Shown piece by piece: positions 38,279 to 47,693 of a stretch of DNA of 64,000 nucleotides (position 1 is its first letter; each line of letters begins with the position of its first letter). The stretch lies in assembly GCF_026898095.1 (NCBI RefSeq), contig NZ_CP114015.1:620001-684000 (forward strand), given 5' to 3'. The notes below the pieces were generated by a model. The model worked only from the letters and a program-made list of their open reading frames with translations. It had not been told where the DNA came from and searched no databases. The position numbers and the translations under genes are program-made. The DNA comes from Arthrobacter sp. ATA002 (GTDB lineage Bacteria; Actinomycetota; Actinomycetes; Actinomycetales; Micrococcaceae).

Positions 38279-39463
38279 GTGCTCGGATTCTCCCTGCTTG
38301 ACATCATTCTGCTGTTGGCGCTGCTGTTCTACCTCATCGCCGGGCTGCGGAACGGTCTGGTGGTGACCCTGGGCGGTATTGTCGGTTTCGTGGCCGGGGC
38401 TGTTGCGGCGTTCTTTGCCATTCCGATGGTTACGGCGTGGGTGCCCGACGACGGGTGGCGGCTGACCGCCGTCATCGCCACGGTGGTGATCCTGGTCCTG
38501 GGCGGCCACGCCGTCGGCGCCGCGCTCGGCGGCGGCATCCGGCGCTGGATGAATTTTCCGCCGCTGCGGTTCCTGGACCGGCTGCTTGGCGGCGCCGTGA
38601 ACCTGGCCGTCTCCGCGCTGGTGATGTCGATGCTCGCCTTCAGCGTCAATACCCTGGGCGTGCCGTTCCTTTCCCAGCAGATCACGTCGTCCAAGGTGCT
38701 CTCCGCCATTGACGAGGCCACCCCCGTCCAGGTGAAAACCTGGACGGCCCAGGTGCGCTCCTTCACGCTGGCCGAGGGCCTGCCGACCATTTTGGACAGC
38801 GCCGCACCGAAGACGGTGGTCGCCCCCGACGAGTCGCTGTCCTCCGCTGCGCTGCAGGCCTCCTCGGAGTCGGTGGTAAAGATCACGGGAACGGCGTACC
38901 AGTGCGGGCAGAACCAGACCGGGTCCGGTTTCGTGGCAGCCGATGACCGGGTGATTACCAACGCCCACGTGGTGGCCGGCGTGTCCGAGCCGGTGGTGCA
39001 GGTTCCCGGCGGCGGGGCGCTGCCGGGCAAGGTGGTCTACTTCGACAGCACCCGCGATCTGGCCGTGCTCGCGGTGGATAATCTGGATGCGGATCCGATT
39101 CCGCTGGGTGATGTCCTGCCCAACGGCACCACGGCGGCGTTTGCCGGGTATCCGGCGGGTGGTCCGTTCCGCCTGCAGGCGGCCAACGTGGAGCGGCTCT
39201 CCGACGTATCGGTGCGTAATATTTACGGCTCATCCCCGGAGGTGCTGGAGGTCTACACGCTGGCAGCCAATGTCCAGCAGGGTAATTCCGGCGGTCCGCT
39301 GCTGGACATCGACGGGCAGGTGGCCGGGGTCATCTTCGCCAAGACCACCGGCGAGCAGCCCATCGGTTACGCGCTGTCCCTGAGCGAAGTGGGCCCGGTG
39401 GCGCAGGCAGCCGCCGGTTACTCCGATCCGGTGTCTCCCGGGGAGTGCATTTCCGGCGAGTAG
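38279..39463 (+). CDS. MarP-type membrane serine protease with CvpA-like domain
   Basis: The protein has 394 residues. A CvpA-like domain with four membrane helices (about 1-130) precedes an external trypsin-like protease. The triad is visible as His in RVITNAHVVAG, Asp in DSTRDLAVLAVD and Ser in QQGNSGGPLLD. Two Cys (TAYQCGQNQTGSG and SPGECISGE) could form a disulfide, as in Mycobacterium MarP, which protects against acid stress. The GTG at 38279 is chosen because GGAG precedes it by 7 bases. A longer frame extends to 38069 without family content. It is divergent from glxR, 228 bases away. Confidence 0.92.
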   Translation: MLGFSLLDIILLLALLFYLIAGLRNGLVVTLGGIVGFVAGAVAAFFAIPMVTAWVPDDGWRLTAVIATVVILVLGGHAVGAALGGGIRRWMNFPPLRFLDRLLGGAVNLAVSALVMSMLAFSVNTLGVPFLSQQITSSKVLSAIDEATPVQVKTWTAQVRSFTLAEGLPTILDSAAPKTVVAPDESLSSAALQASSESVVKITGTAYQCGQNQTGSGFVAADDRVITNAHVVAGVSEPVVQVPGGGALPGKVVYFDSTRDLAVLAVDNLDADPIPLGDVLPNGTTAAFAGYPAGGPFRLQAANVERLSDVSVRNIYGSSPEVLEVYTLAANVQQGNSGGPLLDIDGQVAGVIFAKTTGEQPIGYALSLSEVGPVAQAAAGYSDPVSPGECISGE

Positions 39464-39485
39464 GACGTCCGCGGAACCGCCGGGC

Positions 39486-39950
39486 TCAGGCGCCGGCGCC
39501 GCGGTCCAGGCGGGCCGCCAGATAGTCGACAGCCATGCCGTAGCCGGCGATGCCGGCACCGCAGATGACGACGTCGGCCACCGCCGACACATACGAGTGG
39601 TGGCGGAATTCCTCGCGCCGGTGGATATTGCTGAGGTGGACCTCCACGACGGGCAGCCCGACGCCGGCCAGCGCGTCGGGAATGGCCACCGAGGTGTGGC
39701 TGTAAGCGGCCGGGTTAATAATGATGGCATCCGCCAGGCCCGGGGCGCCGTGGATCGCGTCGATCAGGTCCCCTTCATGGTTGGACTGGATGCAGTCCAC
39801 GGTCCAGCCGTGCGCCTCCGCAGCACCCAGGGCGAGCGCTTCGACGTCGTCGAGCGTGTCGGTGCCGTAGATCCCCGGTTCCCGGGTGCCCAGGAGGTTC
39901 AGGTTGGGGCCGTTGAGGACCAGCAGGTTGCGGGTGCGGGAATCAGTCAT
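39486..39950 (-). CDS. aroQ: Type II 3-dehydroquinate dehydratase
   Basis: AroQ dehydrates 3-dehydroquinate in the shikimate pathway for aromatic amino acids. The 154-residue protein has the dodecamer-type motifs LNGPNLNLLGTREPGIYG (with the catalytic Tyr), QSNHEGDLID, IIINPAAYSHTSVAI and EVHLSNIHRREEFRHHSY. It stands away from other aro genes. It converges on the MarP-like gene, with 22 bases between stops, and begins 4 bases after the end of the MFS gene on the same strand, so both may share a transcript. Confidence 0.95.
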   Translation of the reverse strand: MTDSRTRNLLVLNGPNLNLLGTREPGIYGTDTLDDVEALALGAAEAHGWTVDCIQSNHEGDLIDAIHGAPGLADAIIINPAAYSHTSVAIPDALAGVGLPVVEVHLSNIHRREEFRHHSYVSAVADVVICGAGIAGYGMAVDYLAARLDRGAGA

Positions 39951-39953
39951 GGC

Positions 39954-41324
39954 TTAACTATGCGCCAACCGCGCGGGCTCCGCAGCGGCGGCATTCCGGC
40001 GCGTCATCCGCGCCGCCGCCAGTGCTCCGGCGATCGTCACGGCCGACATGAGGGCCAGCACGACGCCGGGATGCCACCAGGCGCCGCCGGTCACCTCGCC
40101 GAAGGCCGACGTCATGGCCGGAGCGAATCCGGCCAGGATCCCGGCGAAACTGTAGGCCAGCGAAAGCGCCGTGAAACCGGTGCGGGCCGGGAACAGGTCG
40201 GCCATCAGCCCGCCCAGCGCCGCCCACGCCGCCGTCGGGGCGATGCCGCCGAGCAGGATGGCCAGGATGTAGGTGGTTTGGTCAGCGGTGCTGATGACCC
40301 AGTAGAGCGGAAACGAAATCAGCAGCGTGGCCGCGGCGCCGGCGGCGACCATGCGGGCGGAGCCGATCCGGGTGGCCAGCCACCCGAACGCCGGAATGGT
40401 GGCCAGCTGCAGGACCGATCCCACGAGCGCGGCGTTGAGCACGGTGGCGTCGGACAGGCCCAGCTGCGCGGTGCCGTAGGCCTGGGTGTAGGTGGTCATG
40501 AGGAAGTAGGAACCGATGCCCAGCAGTGAGGCGGCGGCGGCCACCAGGACGGGCAGCCGCTGGGTCCTGAGCACTTCCAGGACCGGCACACGGGGAACGG
40601 CCTGATGCTCGGCAACGTCCTTGAAGACCGGGGTTTCCTCGATGGCGAAGCGCAGGTACAGGGCGATTCCCATGAAGGGGAAAGCCAGCAGGAAGGGAAC
40701 CCGCCAGAGGCCGGCCTCCATGGTTTCCTGGGAGGCCTGGGTCAGGAGCAGGAAGGTTGCGGTGACCATGATCGTTCCCACGGGGGACCCGATCTGCGGA
40801 ATCGCGGCGTAGAGGGCCCGCTTGCGCGGCTCTGCGTGTTCGGTGGCGATCAGGATTGCTCCGCCCCATTCGCCGCCGACGGCCAGGCCCTGCAGCAGCC
40901 GCAGCGTCACCAGCAGCGCCGGAGCCCAGAGGCCGATGGTGTTGTAGTCCGGCAGCAGGCCGATCACGCCGGTTGCCGTTCCCATGAGGACGATGGTCCA
41001 GATCAGCGACTTCTTGCGTCCGATCCGGTCGCCGATGTGGCCGAAGAGTACGGCGCCCACGGGGCGGGCGACGAAGCCGATACCCAGGGACAGGAAGGAA
41101 AGCAGGACACCGATCAGCGGATCGACGTCCGGAAAGAAGATCCGGTTCAGGATCAGGGCGGCTGCGGTGCCGAAAACGTAGAAGTCATAGGACTCCAGCG
41201 CGGTTCCGACGAAGGATGCTCCGGCTACCCTGCGCGCCATTCGGCGTGAATGCGTGCGGTCCTGCGGACCGTTTGGGGCGGGGGTGGCGGAGGGTGAGGC
41301 AGTGCTGGAAGTGGACACGAGCAT
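39954..41324 (-). CDS. MFS transporter, metabolite:H+ symporter (MHS) family
   Basis: The protein has 456 residues with about twelve membrane helices. The family signature GIGFVARPVGAVLFGHIGDRIGRKKSL is complete, and GGEWGGAILIATEH follows. The N-terminus is Ser/Thr/Pro-rich and cytoplasmic. Members (such as ShiA, ProP and KgtP) carry shikimate, proline/betaine or dicarboxylates with H+. Position before aroQ would suit shikimate or quinate, but no residue decides this. The ATG at 41324 gives MLVSTSSTASPS. Downstream, translation is close to aroQ. Confidence 0.88.
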   Translation of the reverse strand: MLVSTSSTASPSATPAPNGPQDRTHSRRMARRVAGASFVGTALESYDFYVFGTAAALILNRIFFPDVDPLIGVLLSFLSLGIGFVARPVGAVLFGHIGDRIGRKKSLIWTIVLMGTATGVIGLLPDYNTIGLWAPALLVTLRLLQGLAVGGEWGGAILIATEHAEPRKRALYAAIPQIGSPVGTIMVTATFLLLTQASQETMEAGLWRVPFLLAFPFMGIALYLRFAIEETPVFKDVAEHQAVPRVPVLEVLRTQRLPVLVAAAASLLGIGSYFLMTTYTQAYGTAQLGLSDATVLNAALVGSVLQLATIPAFGWLATRIGSARMVAAGAAATLLISFPLYWVISTADQTTYILAILLGGIAPTAAWAALGGLMADLFPARTGFTALSLAYSFAGILAGFAPAMTSAFGEVTGGAWWHPGVVLALMSAVTIAGALAAARMTRRNAAAAEPARLAHS

Positions 41325-41403
41325 TGATTCTGCTACCCCGCATGCCCCGGTGCCAACTTTGTGAGTCGAAGGTCACGTCCGCGCTGACGTGCCGGCTCCC
41401 CGG

Positions 41404-41961
41404 CTAGGGTGCGGCAGCCGCAAGAATCGCGCGCCCGGCGCTGATCAGGGACGCCGAAACCCCGGCAGGGTCGGCGACATAGCCATGGACCATGGCCCCG
41501 TCGCGCAGCATCAGCAGCTGGTCCGCCACGTCGCCGGGACGCGCCGCCCCCAGCTGTGCGATCCTGCCGCTGACCTCGGTGTGCAGCCACTGCCTGTGGT
41601 CCCGGACGACGCCGCGGACCGGGGAACCGGCATCGGGATACTCCGCCGCCGCATTGATGAACGGGCAGCCGCGGAATCCGGGAACGCAGGCCTCGGCACC
41701 CATGGCCTCGGCCAGCTGCAGGAGCCCGGTGCAGGGATCGGCGCTCAGCTGCCCGGCCGCGGCGCGGACCCGGGCGGACTGGTCCTGCAGGTATGCAACC
41801 ACGAGGTCTTCCTTGGTGCGGAAGTGCCGGTAGAACGTCACCTTGGTGGTGTGCGCGTCCGCGATGATCCGGTCGGCGCTGACGGCCCGGATGCCCTCGG
41901 AATAAAAGAGGAAAGCCGCGGTGTCCAGGATGCGGCCGCGCACCGGTGACTGAGTGGCCAT
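41404..41961 (-). CDS. TetR family regulator next to ohr
   Basis: The protein has 185 residues. The N-terminal HTH is clear: ILDTAAFLFYSEGIRAVSADRIIADAHTTKVTFYRHFRTKEDLV. A C-terminal ligand-binding domain with three Cys (two in AEACVPGFRGCPFIN and one before, in DPCTG) follows. These Cys could sense peroxide by oxidation, which is inference. The ATG at 41961 follows GGAGGAAA. It is divergent from ohr with a 26-base palindromic operator between the starts, so it probably represses both genes. Ohr is usually controlled by the MarR-type OhrR, so a TetR partner is notable. Confidence 0.85.
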   Translation of the reverse strand: MATQSPVRGRILDTAAFLFYSEGIRAVSADRIIADAHTTKVTFYRHFRTKEDLVVAYLQDQSARVRAAAGQLSADPCTGLLQLAEAMGAEACVPGFRGCPFINAAAEYPDAGSPVRGVVRDHRQWLHTEVSGRIAQLGAARPGDVADQLLMLRDGAMVHGYVADPAGVSASLISAGRAILAAAAP

Positions 41962-42010
41962 GGTTTCCTCCTGGGTTGCGGAACGCTTCGAAGGCGAGTT
42001 TACTTGCCTC

Positions 42011-42036
42011 AGGTAGACGTACTAGTAAGTCTACCT
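42011..42036. promoter_or_regulatory. Palindromic operator between tetR and ohr
   Basis: A nearly perfect inverted repeat, AGGTAGAC, ten bases, GTCTACCT, with a mostly symmetric centre. It lies 50 bases upstream of the tetR ATG and 25 bases upstream of the ohr ATG. This is the best candidate for the TetR protein's binding site. Confidence 0.85.
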
Positions 42037-42060
42037 GAACCCCCACCTAAAGGAGTTGCC

Positions 42061-42480
42061 ATGAGCGCTTTGTACACCGCTTCAGCCACCGCATCCGGAG
42101 ACGGCCGTAACGGAGAGGCCCGCACCAGCGACGGCCAGCTGAAGGTCAACCTGGCTACTCCTGCCGAGATGGGCGGCGCCGGTGACGGCACCAACCCGGA
42201 GCAGCTGTTCGCCGCCGGCTACGGCGCATGCTTCCTCTCGGCGCTGAAAATGATCGCCCGCGCTGAGAAGGCCCCGATCGCCGATGCCGCGGTCACCGCC
42301 GATGTCAGCCTGCACAAGCAGGAGGTCGGCTTCAAGCTCGGCGTCGCCCTGCACGTGGAAATGTCCGGCGTGGACCAGGCCGCCGCCGAAAAGCTCGTCG
42401 AAGCCGCCCACCAGGTCTGCCCGTACTCCAATGCGACCCGCGGCAACATCGACGTCGAACTCGACGTCACGGTCGCCTAG
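42061..42480 (+). CDS. ohr: Organic hydroperoxide resistance protein (Ohr)
   Basis: Ohr reduces organic hydroperoxides using a reactive Cys pair and lipoyl or thiol reductants. The 139-residue protein starts MSALYTASATASGDGRNGEA and has GTNPEQLFAAGYGACFLSAL with the peroxidatic Cys and the late resolving Cys in AHQVCPYSNATRGN. The conserved Arg and Glu around the first Cys fit the Ohr subgroup, not plain OsmC. AAAGGAG lies just before the ATG at 42061. The gene is divergent from tetR and probably induced by peroxide. It is followed by a strong terminator. Confidence 0.95.
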   Translation: MSALYTASATASGDGRNGEARTSDGQLKVNLATPAEMGGAGDGTNPEQLFAAGYGACFLSALKMIARAEKAPIADAAVTADVSLHKQEVGFKLGVALHVEMSGVDQAAAEKLVEAAHQVCPYSNATRGNIDVELDVTVA

Positions 42481-42500
42481 CAGCTCCGCCCGCTCAACGG

Positions 42501-42540
42501 CAGAAGGTGCACGTCCCGGAGCCGGGAGGTGCACCTTCTG
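42501..42540. terminator. Bidirectional terminator between ohr and acs
   Basis: An inverted repeat with 12-base perfect arms (CAGAAGGTGCAC and its complement), starting 20 bases after the ohr stop and ending 15 bases before the acs stop. Confidence 0.87.
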
Positions 42541-42555
42541 CTTTACCGCGCGGGG

Positions 42556-44544
42556 CTATTTCCGCATCGACTCCGCAATCTGCTGCATGACCGTGTTGTC
42601 CGCCAGGGTGCTCGAATCTCCGGCCTCGCGGCCTTCGGCGACATCCTTGAGCAGCCGGCGCATGATCTTCCCGGACCGGGTCTTGGGCAGTTCCGGCACC
42701 ACCAGGATGTGCCGGGGCTTGGCGATGGGGCCGATCTCCTTGCCCACGTGGTTGCGCAGCGTCGTGACGATGTCGTCGTCGTCCTTGGCGCTGCCGCGGA
42801 GGATGACGAACGCCACCACGGCTTCACCGGTGGTGTCGTCCCGCGCCCCGACGACGGCGGCCTCGGCCACCGAGGGGTGGCTGACCAGGGCGGACTCGAT
42901 TTCGGTGGTGGAGAGCCGGTGCCCCGAAACGTTCATCACGTCATCGACCCGGCCCAGCAGCCAGATGTCGCCGTCTTCGTCCTTCTTGGCGCCGTCGCCG
43001 GCAAAGTACATGTTGTCGAACCGGGACCAGTAGGTCTGCTTAAAGCGCTCCGGATCCCCCCAAATGCCGCGCAGCATGGCGGGCCAGGGTTCCTTGACCA
43101 CGAGGAAGCCGCCGGAGCCGTTGGGCACCGATTCGCCCATCTCGTCGACCACGTCAATGGAGATGCCGGGAACGGCCACCTGCGCGGACCCGGGCTTGGC
43201 GGCCGTGACGCCGGGCATCGGCGCGATCATGTGCGCGCCGGTTTCGGTCTGCCACCAGGTGTCCACAATGGGCGCCGGGTTCTCCTTCTTGCCGCCGTTC
43301 GCGCCAATGACCGTGCGGTACCACATCCAGGCCTCGGGGTTGATGGGTTCGCCCACCGATCCCAGGACGCGGATGGAGTCGAGGTTGAACTTCCCCGGAA
43401 TATCGCGGCCCCACTTCATGCAGGTGCGGATGGCCGTGGGCGCGGTGTACAGGATCGACACCTTGTACTTTTCGACCAGCTCCCACCAGCGGCCCTGATG
43501 GGGGGTGTCCGGGGTTCCCTCATAAATCAGCTGCGTGGCCCCGTTGACCAGCGGCGCGTAGGTGACATAGGAGTGCCCGGTGACCCAGCCGATATCAGCG
43601 GTGCACCAGTACACATCGGTTTCGGGCTTTAGGTCGAAGGTGTTCAGGTGCGTAAACGCGGTCTGTGCCAGGTAGCCGCCGGTGGTGTGCAGGATGCCCT
43701 TGGGCTTGCCGGTGGTGCCGGAGGTGTAGAGGATGAACAGCGGATGTTCGGAGTCGTGCCCGACGGCTGTGTGCTCGGCGTCCGCGGTGCCGACGACGTC
43801 GTCCCACCACACGTCGCGGCCCTCGGTCCACTGCACGGGCTCGCCGTTGCGCTTCACCACAACAACGCTGCTGACCGTGTGGCCGTCCTTAACCAGCGAC
43901 TCGTCCACGGCCGGCTTCAGCGCCGTCGGCTTGCCGCGCCGGTAGGAGCCGTCAGCGGTGACGACCAGCTTCGCTTCGGCGTCGTCGATCCGGCTGCGCA
44001 GCGCATCCGCGGAGAAACCGCCGAAAACCACTGAATGGACCGCGCCGATCCGGGCGCAGGCGAGCATGGTGATCACGGCCTCGGGAATCATCGGCAGGTA
44101 GACCGCCACCCGGTCGCCCTTGGCGACGCCCAGGGACTCAAAGGCATTGGCGGCCTTTTTGACCTCTTCGGTGAGCTGGGCGTAGGTGTAGGTCCGGGTG
44201 TCTCCGGGTTCGCCCTCGAAGAACAGGGCCACACGGTCGCCGCGGCCTTCCTCCACATGCCGGTCCAGCGCGTTGTAGGCGGCGTTAATCTTTCCGCCGC
44301 CGAACCACTTCGCGAACGGTGCATCGGACCAGTCCAGCGTCTCGGTGAAGTCCTTTTCCCACGTCAGCAGGCTGCGGGCCTGCCGGGCCCAGAACTCCGG
44401 ACCCTCGGCTGCCGCTTCCTCATAGAGGGAGGGCTTGGCGACAGCGTTCTCCGCGAACTCCGGGCTGGGCGGAAAACTGCGGTGCTCGTGGAGCAGGTTC
44501 TCCAGTGCATCGCCATGCTGCTTGACGGGGGACTGTTCAGACAT
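42556..44544 (-). CDS. acs: Acetyl-CoA synthetase (acetate-CoA ligase)
   Basis: Acs makes acetyl-CoA from acetate, ATP and CoA through acetyl-AMP. The 662-residue protein has SEFWARQA-like residues at the start, [15 protein letters not shown], the AMP-binding loop [34 protein letters not shown] and the C-terminal [11 protein letters not shown], where the Lys is the known acetylation control site. The ATG at 44544 follows GAAAGGG, and the upstream extension to 44616 has no family content. A GlxR-type site 95 bases upstream suggests control by GlxR and carbon source. It converges on ohr. Confidence 0.96.
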   Translation of the reverse strand: MSEQSPVKQHGDALENLLHEHRSFPPSPEFAENAVAKPSLYEEAAAEGPEFWARQARSLLTWEKDFTETLDWSDAPFAKWFGGGKINAAYNALDRHVEEGRGDRVALFFEGEPGDTRTYTYAQLTEEVKKAANAFESLGVAKGDRVAVYLPMIPEAVITMLACARIGAVHSVVFGGFSADALRSRIDDAEAKLVVTADGSYRRGKPTALKPAVDESLVKDGHTVSSVVVVKRNGEPVQWTEGRDVWWDDVVGTADAEHTAVGHDSEHPLFILYTSGTTGKPKGILHTTGGYLAQTAFTHLNTFDLKPETDVYWCTADIGWVTGHSYVTYAPLVNGATQLIYEGTPDTPHQGRWWELVEKYKVSILYTAPTAIRTCMKWGRDIPGKFNLDSIRVLGSVGEPINPEAWMWYRTVIGANGGKKENPAPIVDTWWQTETGAHMIAPMPGVTAAKPGSAQVAVPGISIDVVDEMGESVPNGSGGFLVVKEPWPAMLRGIWGDPERFKQTYWSRFDNMYFAGDGAKKDEDGDIWLLGRVDDVMNVSGHRLSTTEIESALVSHPSVAEAAVVGARDDTTGEAVVAFVILRGSAKDDDDIVTTLRNHVGKEIGPIAKPRHILVVPELPKTRSGKIMRRLLKDVAEGREAGDSSTLADNTVMQQIAESMRK

Positions 44545-44638
44545 TGGAAACCCTTTCGCTAGCTGAGTGCCCACGGTCCAGCCCGGATCGAGGGGCTGCC
44601 GTAGCGTTGGATCCACCCTAGCGCCGATCAGGCCGGTG

Positions 44639-44654
44639 TGTGTGCCCAGTCACA
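44639..44654. promoter_or_regulatory. Putative GlxR/Crp binding site upstream of acs
   Basis: TGTGT, six bases, TCACA on the + strand matches the Crp/GlxR consensus TGTGA-N6-TCACA at nine of ten positions. The site lies 95 bases upstream of the acs start, in the divergent region before the membrane protein gene. A TAGGGT hexamer lies downstream on the acs strand and could be its -10 box. GlxR is encoded in this window. Confidence 0.65.
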
Positions 44655-44819
44655 TGCGGGCCCGGCAAAGGGGGTGTTTCTGCGGTGAGCGGTAGATCAC
44701 GGCGGGCAGGCCTGCGGCAGTTCGGCTAGTGTGCGGTCCCGGCGTTGACTAGGCTGTGGGAGGAAGCAAACGCTTTTTGACCCGTGCATACGGCCCGGTA
44801 TCTGCTGCAGAGGCAGCAC

Positions 44820-46132
44820 ATGCCGGCCCCTAAGGCGGCGGTCGTGAATGGAGAACAGAATGAACCAGCCCCCGTTGAGAAGGACGCCAGAACGGTGGCG
44901 GGAACCCCGGCACCCTCCGAGATCCGTCCAGCCGGCGAGGACAGGGCCCGGACTGCTGTCTTTGGCCCTTTCGGCCTGCGTGACTGCGTTGTGGGCGGTT
45001 CCGTCTTTTTGATGCTGATCGGTTCCCTGCTGCCGTGGAGCACCTCCTTCGACTTGGAGCTCAACCTCTGGTCACCGCTGACGCCCCTGTTCTTCCTGGG
45101 TATCGGCATCGTCCTGCCGCTGCTGGTTGCCGGCCTGTTCGCGGCCCGCCGGATGGCGCCGGAGCTGAAATACCGGATCGGTTCCCTGTCCGTGGACCAG
45201 TTCGGCTCCGTGGTGGCAGTCCTGGCCACCGCCTTCTTCTTCCTGCAGCTGGTCAACGAATTCACCATCGGCACGCTGCTGACGTTCATCGGCGCCCTCG
45301 GCCTGGTGGCGTCCACCACGCTGGCTCCGCATATTCCGCCCTTCTCCCATGAATTCGCCGAGCGTCCGGAAACCCCTGCCCACGTCACGGCGCGCGACGC
45401 CGTACGCCTGCAGCGCCGCCCGGCCGCTCCTGCCGGTCCGGGCCGGCCTGCAGCTGCCGCTGACGGTGACCGTTCCGGTGACGACGCCGCAGCCGCGGAC
45501 GGCAAGTCCAGCCGATCCCGGCTTGCCGGGATCGGCAAAAAGGCACCCGCCGGGCTGTTCGGCCGCAAGCCCGACGACGCCGGCACTACCCCGGCACCGA
45601 ACGGCATCCCGGAAACCGGCGCAGCAGCGGCAGGAGCTTCCGCCGCACCGGGCAGTGACGGCCCCGCCCGCGCAGGAACGGCCGCCGCCGGGAACGTCCC
45701 GGAGGAACAGGCCGATGCCCGGGATTCCGCACCCCGCGGGACGACTCGATCGCTGCCACAACGGTGAATCCCGTGGTCCAGGGCCAGCAGTCCGGGCCGT
45801 CCCGGACAGCGGAAGCCGGGCAGTCCCACGCGGAACCTGCCACGCAGGCATCGCCGCTGGTGCCGGCGCCGTCGGGCTCCGAATCCATCAGCGCCACGCG
45901 CGAAGAATCCGAGAACGTGGTGGAGGCCTTCTGGTTTGCTGTCGGCACCCCGCGCCAGATTGTCGACGAGCGCACCGGCCTGCCGCTGTTCATGTTCCAC
46001 CCGGGGGACTGGGAGCTGGGGCTCGAAGACCGCGGCACCGAGTTCCTGGTGCAGGACAAGCGCACCGGGCGCATCGGCGTGCTGCGGGACCTCAGCAACA
46101 TTGAGCGTGTCGGCGAGGACTCCGGCGAATAG
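44820..46132 (+). CDS. Multi-helix membrane protein with long disordered linker and conserved C-terminal segment, frameshifted as read
   Basis: The repaired protein has 437 residues. Four membrane helices (about 60-165) follow a short N-terminal segment. A long Ala/Gly/Pro/Asp-rich disordered linker spans about 190-360. A compact C-terminal segment ([41 protein letters not shown]) ends the protein. The linker frame breaks at GGG 45738-45740. One G restores [18 protein letters not shown] and continues to 46132. The start is the ATG at 44820, because AGAGG precedes it, and a GTG at 44844 is also possible. I do not recognise a named family. The small C-terminal unit could stand as its own domain. 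Confidence 0.7.
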
Positions 46133-46179
46133 CCTGCGGCACCTGGCACCATCCGAACCGGAACGAAGGACACAAGGAC

Positions 46180-46977
46180 GTGGTTAAGGCAACTGGGAGT
46201 GATTCCTCCCTGCTCGCTCTGAAGCGCAGGGCGCGGAAGATCAACCGGCTGCTGGGGGAGCTGTATCCCTACGCCGTGGCGGAGCTGGACTTCACCAACG
46301 CCTTCGAGCTGCTGATCGCCACGGTGTTGTCCGCGCAGACCACCGACATTCGCGTCAACGCGGTGACGCCGGCGCTGTTTGCCCGCTATCCGGATGCGAA
46401 GGCGCTGGCCGAAGCCGACGAAGCGGACCTGCAGGAGCTGATCCGGCCCACCGGGTTTTTCCGGGCCAAGGCGGCCAGTATCAAGGCGCTGTCCACCCGT
46501 CTGGTCGATGAGTATGACGGGCAGGTGCCGGACAAGCTCGAAGAGCTCGTTACCCTGCCCGGCGTCGGACGCAAGACCGCGAACGTGGTGCTCGGCAACG
46601 CCTTTGGGATTCCCGGCATCACCGTGGACACGCACTTTGGCCGGCTGTCCCGCCGCTTCGGCTGGACGACCGCCAAGGACCCGGTCAAGGTGGAGGAGGA
46701 CGTCGCTGAACTTTTCGAGCCGCGCGACTGGACTCCGCTGTCCAACCGGGTGGTCTTCCACGGCCGCCGGGTCTGCCACGCCAAGACTCCGGCCTGCGGT
46801 GCGTGCGCCGTCGCGCAGCTGTGTCCCTCGTACGGCGAGGGGGAGACCGATCCCGAGAAGGCGAAGAAGCTGCTGAAGTACGAGCTTGCCCCCGGCCGCG
46901 AGGAGCTTCACGCCCGGATGATGGCTGCCGAAACCCGGGCACAGCTGCGGGCTGCCGGTTACGGGCTGGAAGCATGA
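46180..46977 (+). CDS. nth: Endonuclease III
   Basis: Nth is a bifunctional DNA glycosylase/AP lyase that removes oxidized pyrimidines. The 265-residue protein has the helix-hairpin-helix [14 protein letters not shown] with the catalytic Lys, [11 protein letters not shown] with the catalytic Asp and the iron-sulfur Cys set C-x6-C-x2-C-x5-C in [17 protein letters not shown]. The GTG start at 46180 is used. The end overlaps the next gene by four bases (ATGA). The pair forms one unit with the membrane protein gene 47 bases upstream. Confidence 0.96.
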   Translation: MVKATGSDSSLLALKRRARKINRLLGELYPYAVAELDFTNAFELLIATVLSAQTTDIRVNAVTPALFARYPDAKALAEADEADLQELIRPTGFFRAKAASIKALSTRLVDEYDGQVPDKLEELVTLPGVGRKTANVVLGNAFGIPGITVDTHFGRLSRRFGWTTAKDPVKVEEDVAELFEPRDWTPLSNRVVFHGRRVCHAKTPACGACAVAQLCPSYGEGETDPEKAKKLLKYELAPGREELHARMMAAETRAQLRAAGYGLEA

Positions 46978-47657
46978 GCGCCTACACGGATCTGCAGGCG
47001 CTGGGGGCTGCGGCAGCCGCCCGCACCACGTACTTCGACGCGAACCTGGAGCTGCTGCGCCGGAGTGTGGACCCGGCCACTGCCCGCCGCGCCGCCGTGT
47101 TGATTCTCTTCGGCGACCTGGACGACCAGCCGTCGGACTTCCGCTCCGCCGGAGTTCCCGACGAGCTGGATGTCCTGCTGGTCGAGAGGGCCGCCACGCT
47201 CAACGACCATCCCGGGCAGGTGGCCTTCCCCGGCGGATCGCTGGATGCCTCGGACGCCGGGCCGGAGGCAGCAGCCCTGCGCGAAGCACAGGAGGAGACG
47301 GGGCTGGACCCGGACGGCGTCGTCGTGCTCGGTACGCTGCCGCAGGTCGGACTGCCGGTCAGTAACTTCCTGGTGACACCGGTCCTGGGCTGGTGGGACC
47401 GGCCCACCCCGGTGGACGTGGTGGACTACGGCGAGTCTGCCTCCGTGTTCCGGGTGCCCGTGGCGGACCTGCTCAATCCCGCCAACCGCCGCACCGCCGT
47501 CATGCGCCACGGCGCCGGCGTCCACCGCTCGCCGGCATTCCTCGTGAACGGCGTCCTGGTGTGGGGCTTTACCGGAATTATCCTCAACGCGGTGCTCGAG
47601 GAACTCGGCTGGACCCTGCCGTGGGACGAGGAGCGGGAAATCGTTCCGGCCCTCTAG
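46974..47657 (+). CDS. NUDIX hydrolase, CoA pyrophosphatase-like
   Basis: The protein has 227 residues. The segment [21 protein letters not shown] fits the CoA-pyrophosphatase pattern (LLTxR, then GxxxFPGG), and the NUDIX box continues [35 protein letters not shown] and a C-terminal [17 protein letters not shown] follow. It probably cleaves CoA or related dinucleotides to 4'-phosphopantetheine and ADP. The ATG at 46974 overlaps the nth stop. Its N-terminal 40 residues are a short helical extension. It converges on the lipoprotein gene, with 36 bases between the stops. Confidence 0.88.
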   Translation: MSAYTDLQALGAAAAARTTYFDANLELLRRSVDPATARRAAVLILFGDLDDQPSDFRSAGVPDELDVLLVERAATLNDHPGQVAFPGGSLDASDAGPEAAALREAQEETGLDPDGVVVLGTLPQVGLPVSNFLVTPVLGWWDRPTPVDVVDYGESASVFRVPVADLLNPANRRTAVMRHGAGVHRSPAFLVNGVLVWGFTGIILNAVLEELGWTLPWDEEREIVPAL

Positions 47658-47693
47658 CCGTCGCCGGCCTGGGCCAGCCTCAACCAGGTCCGC

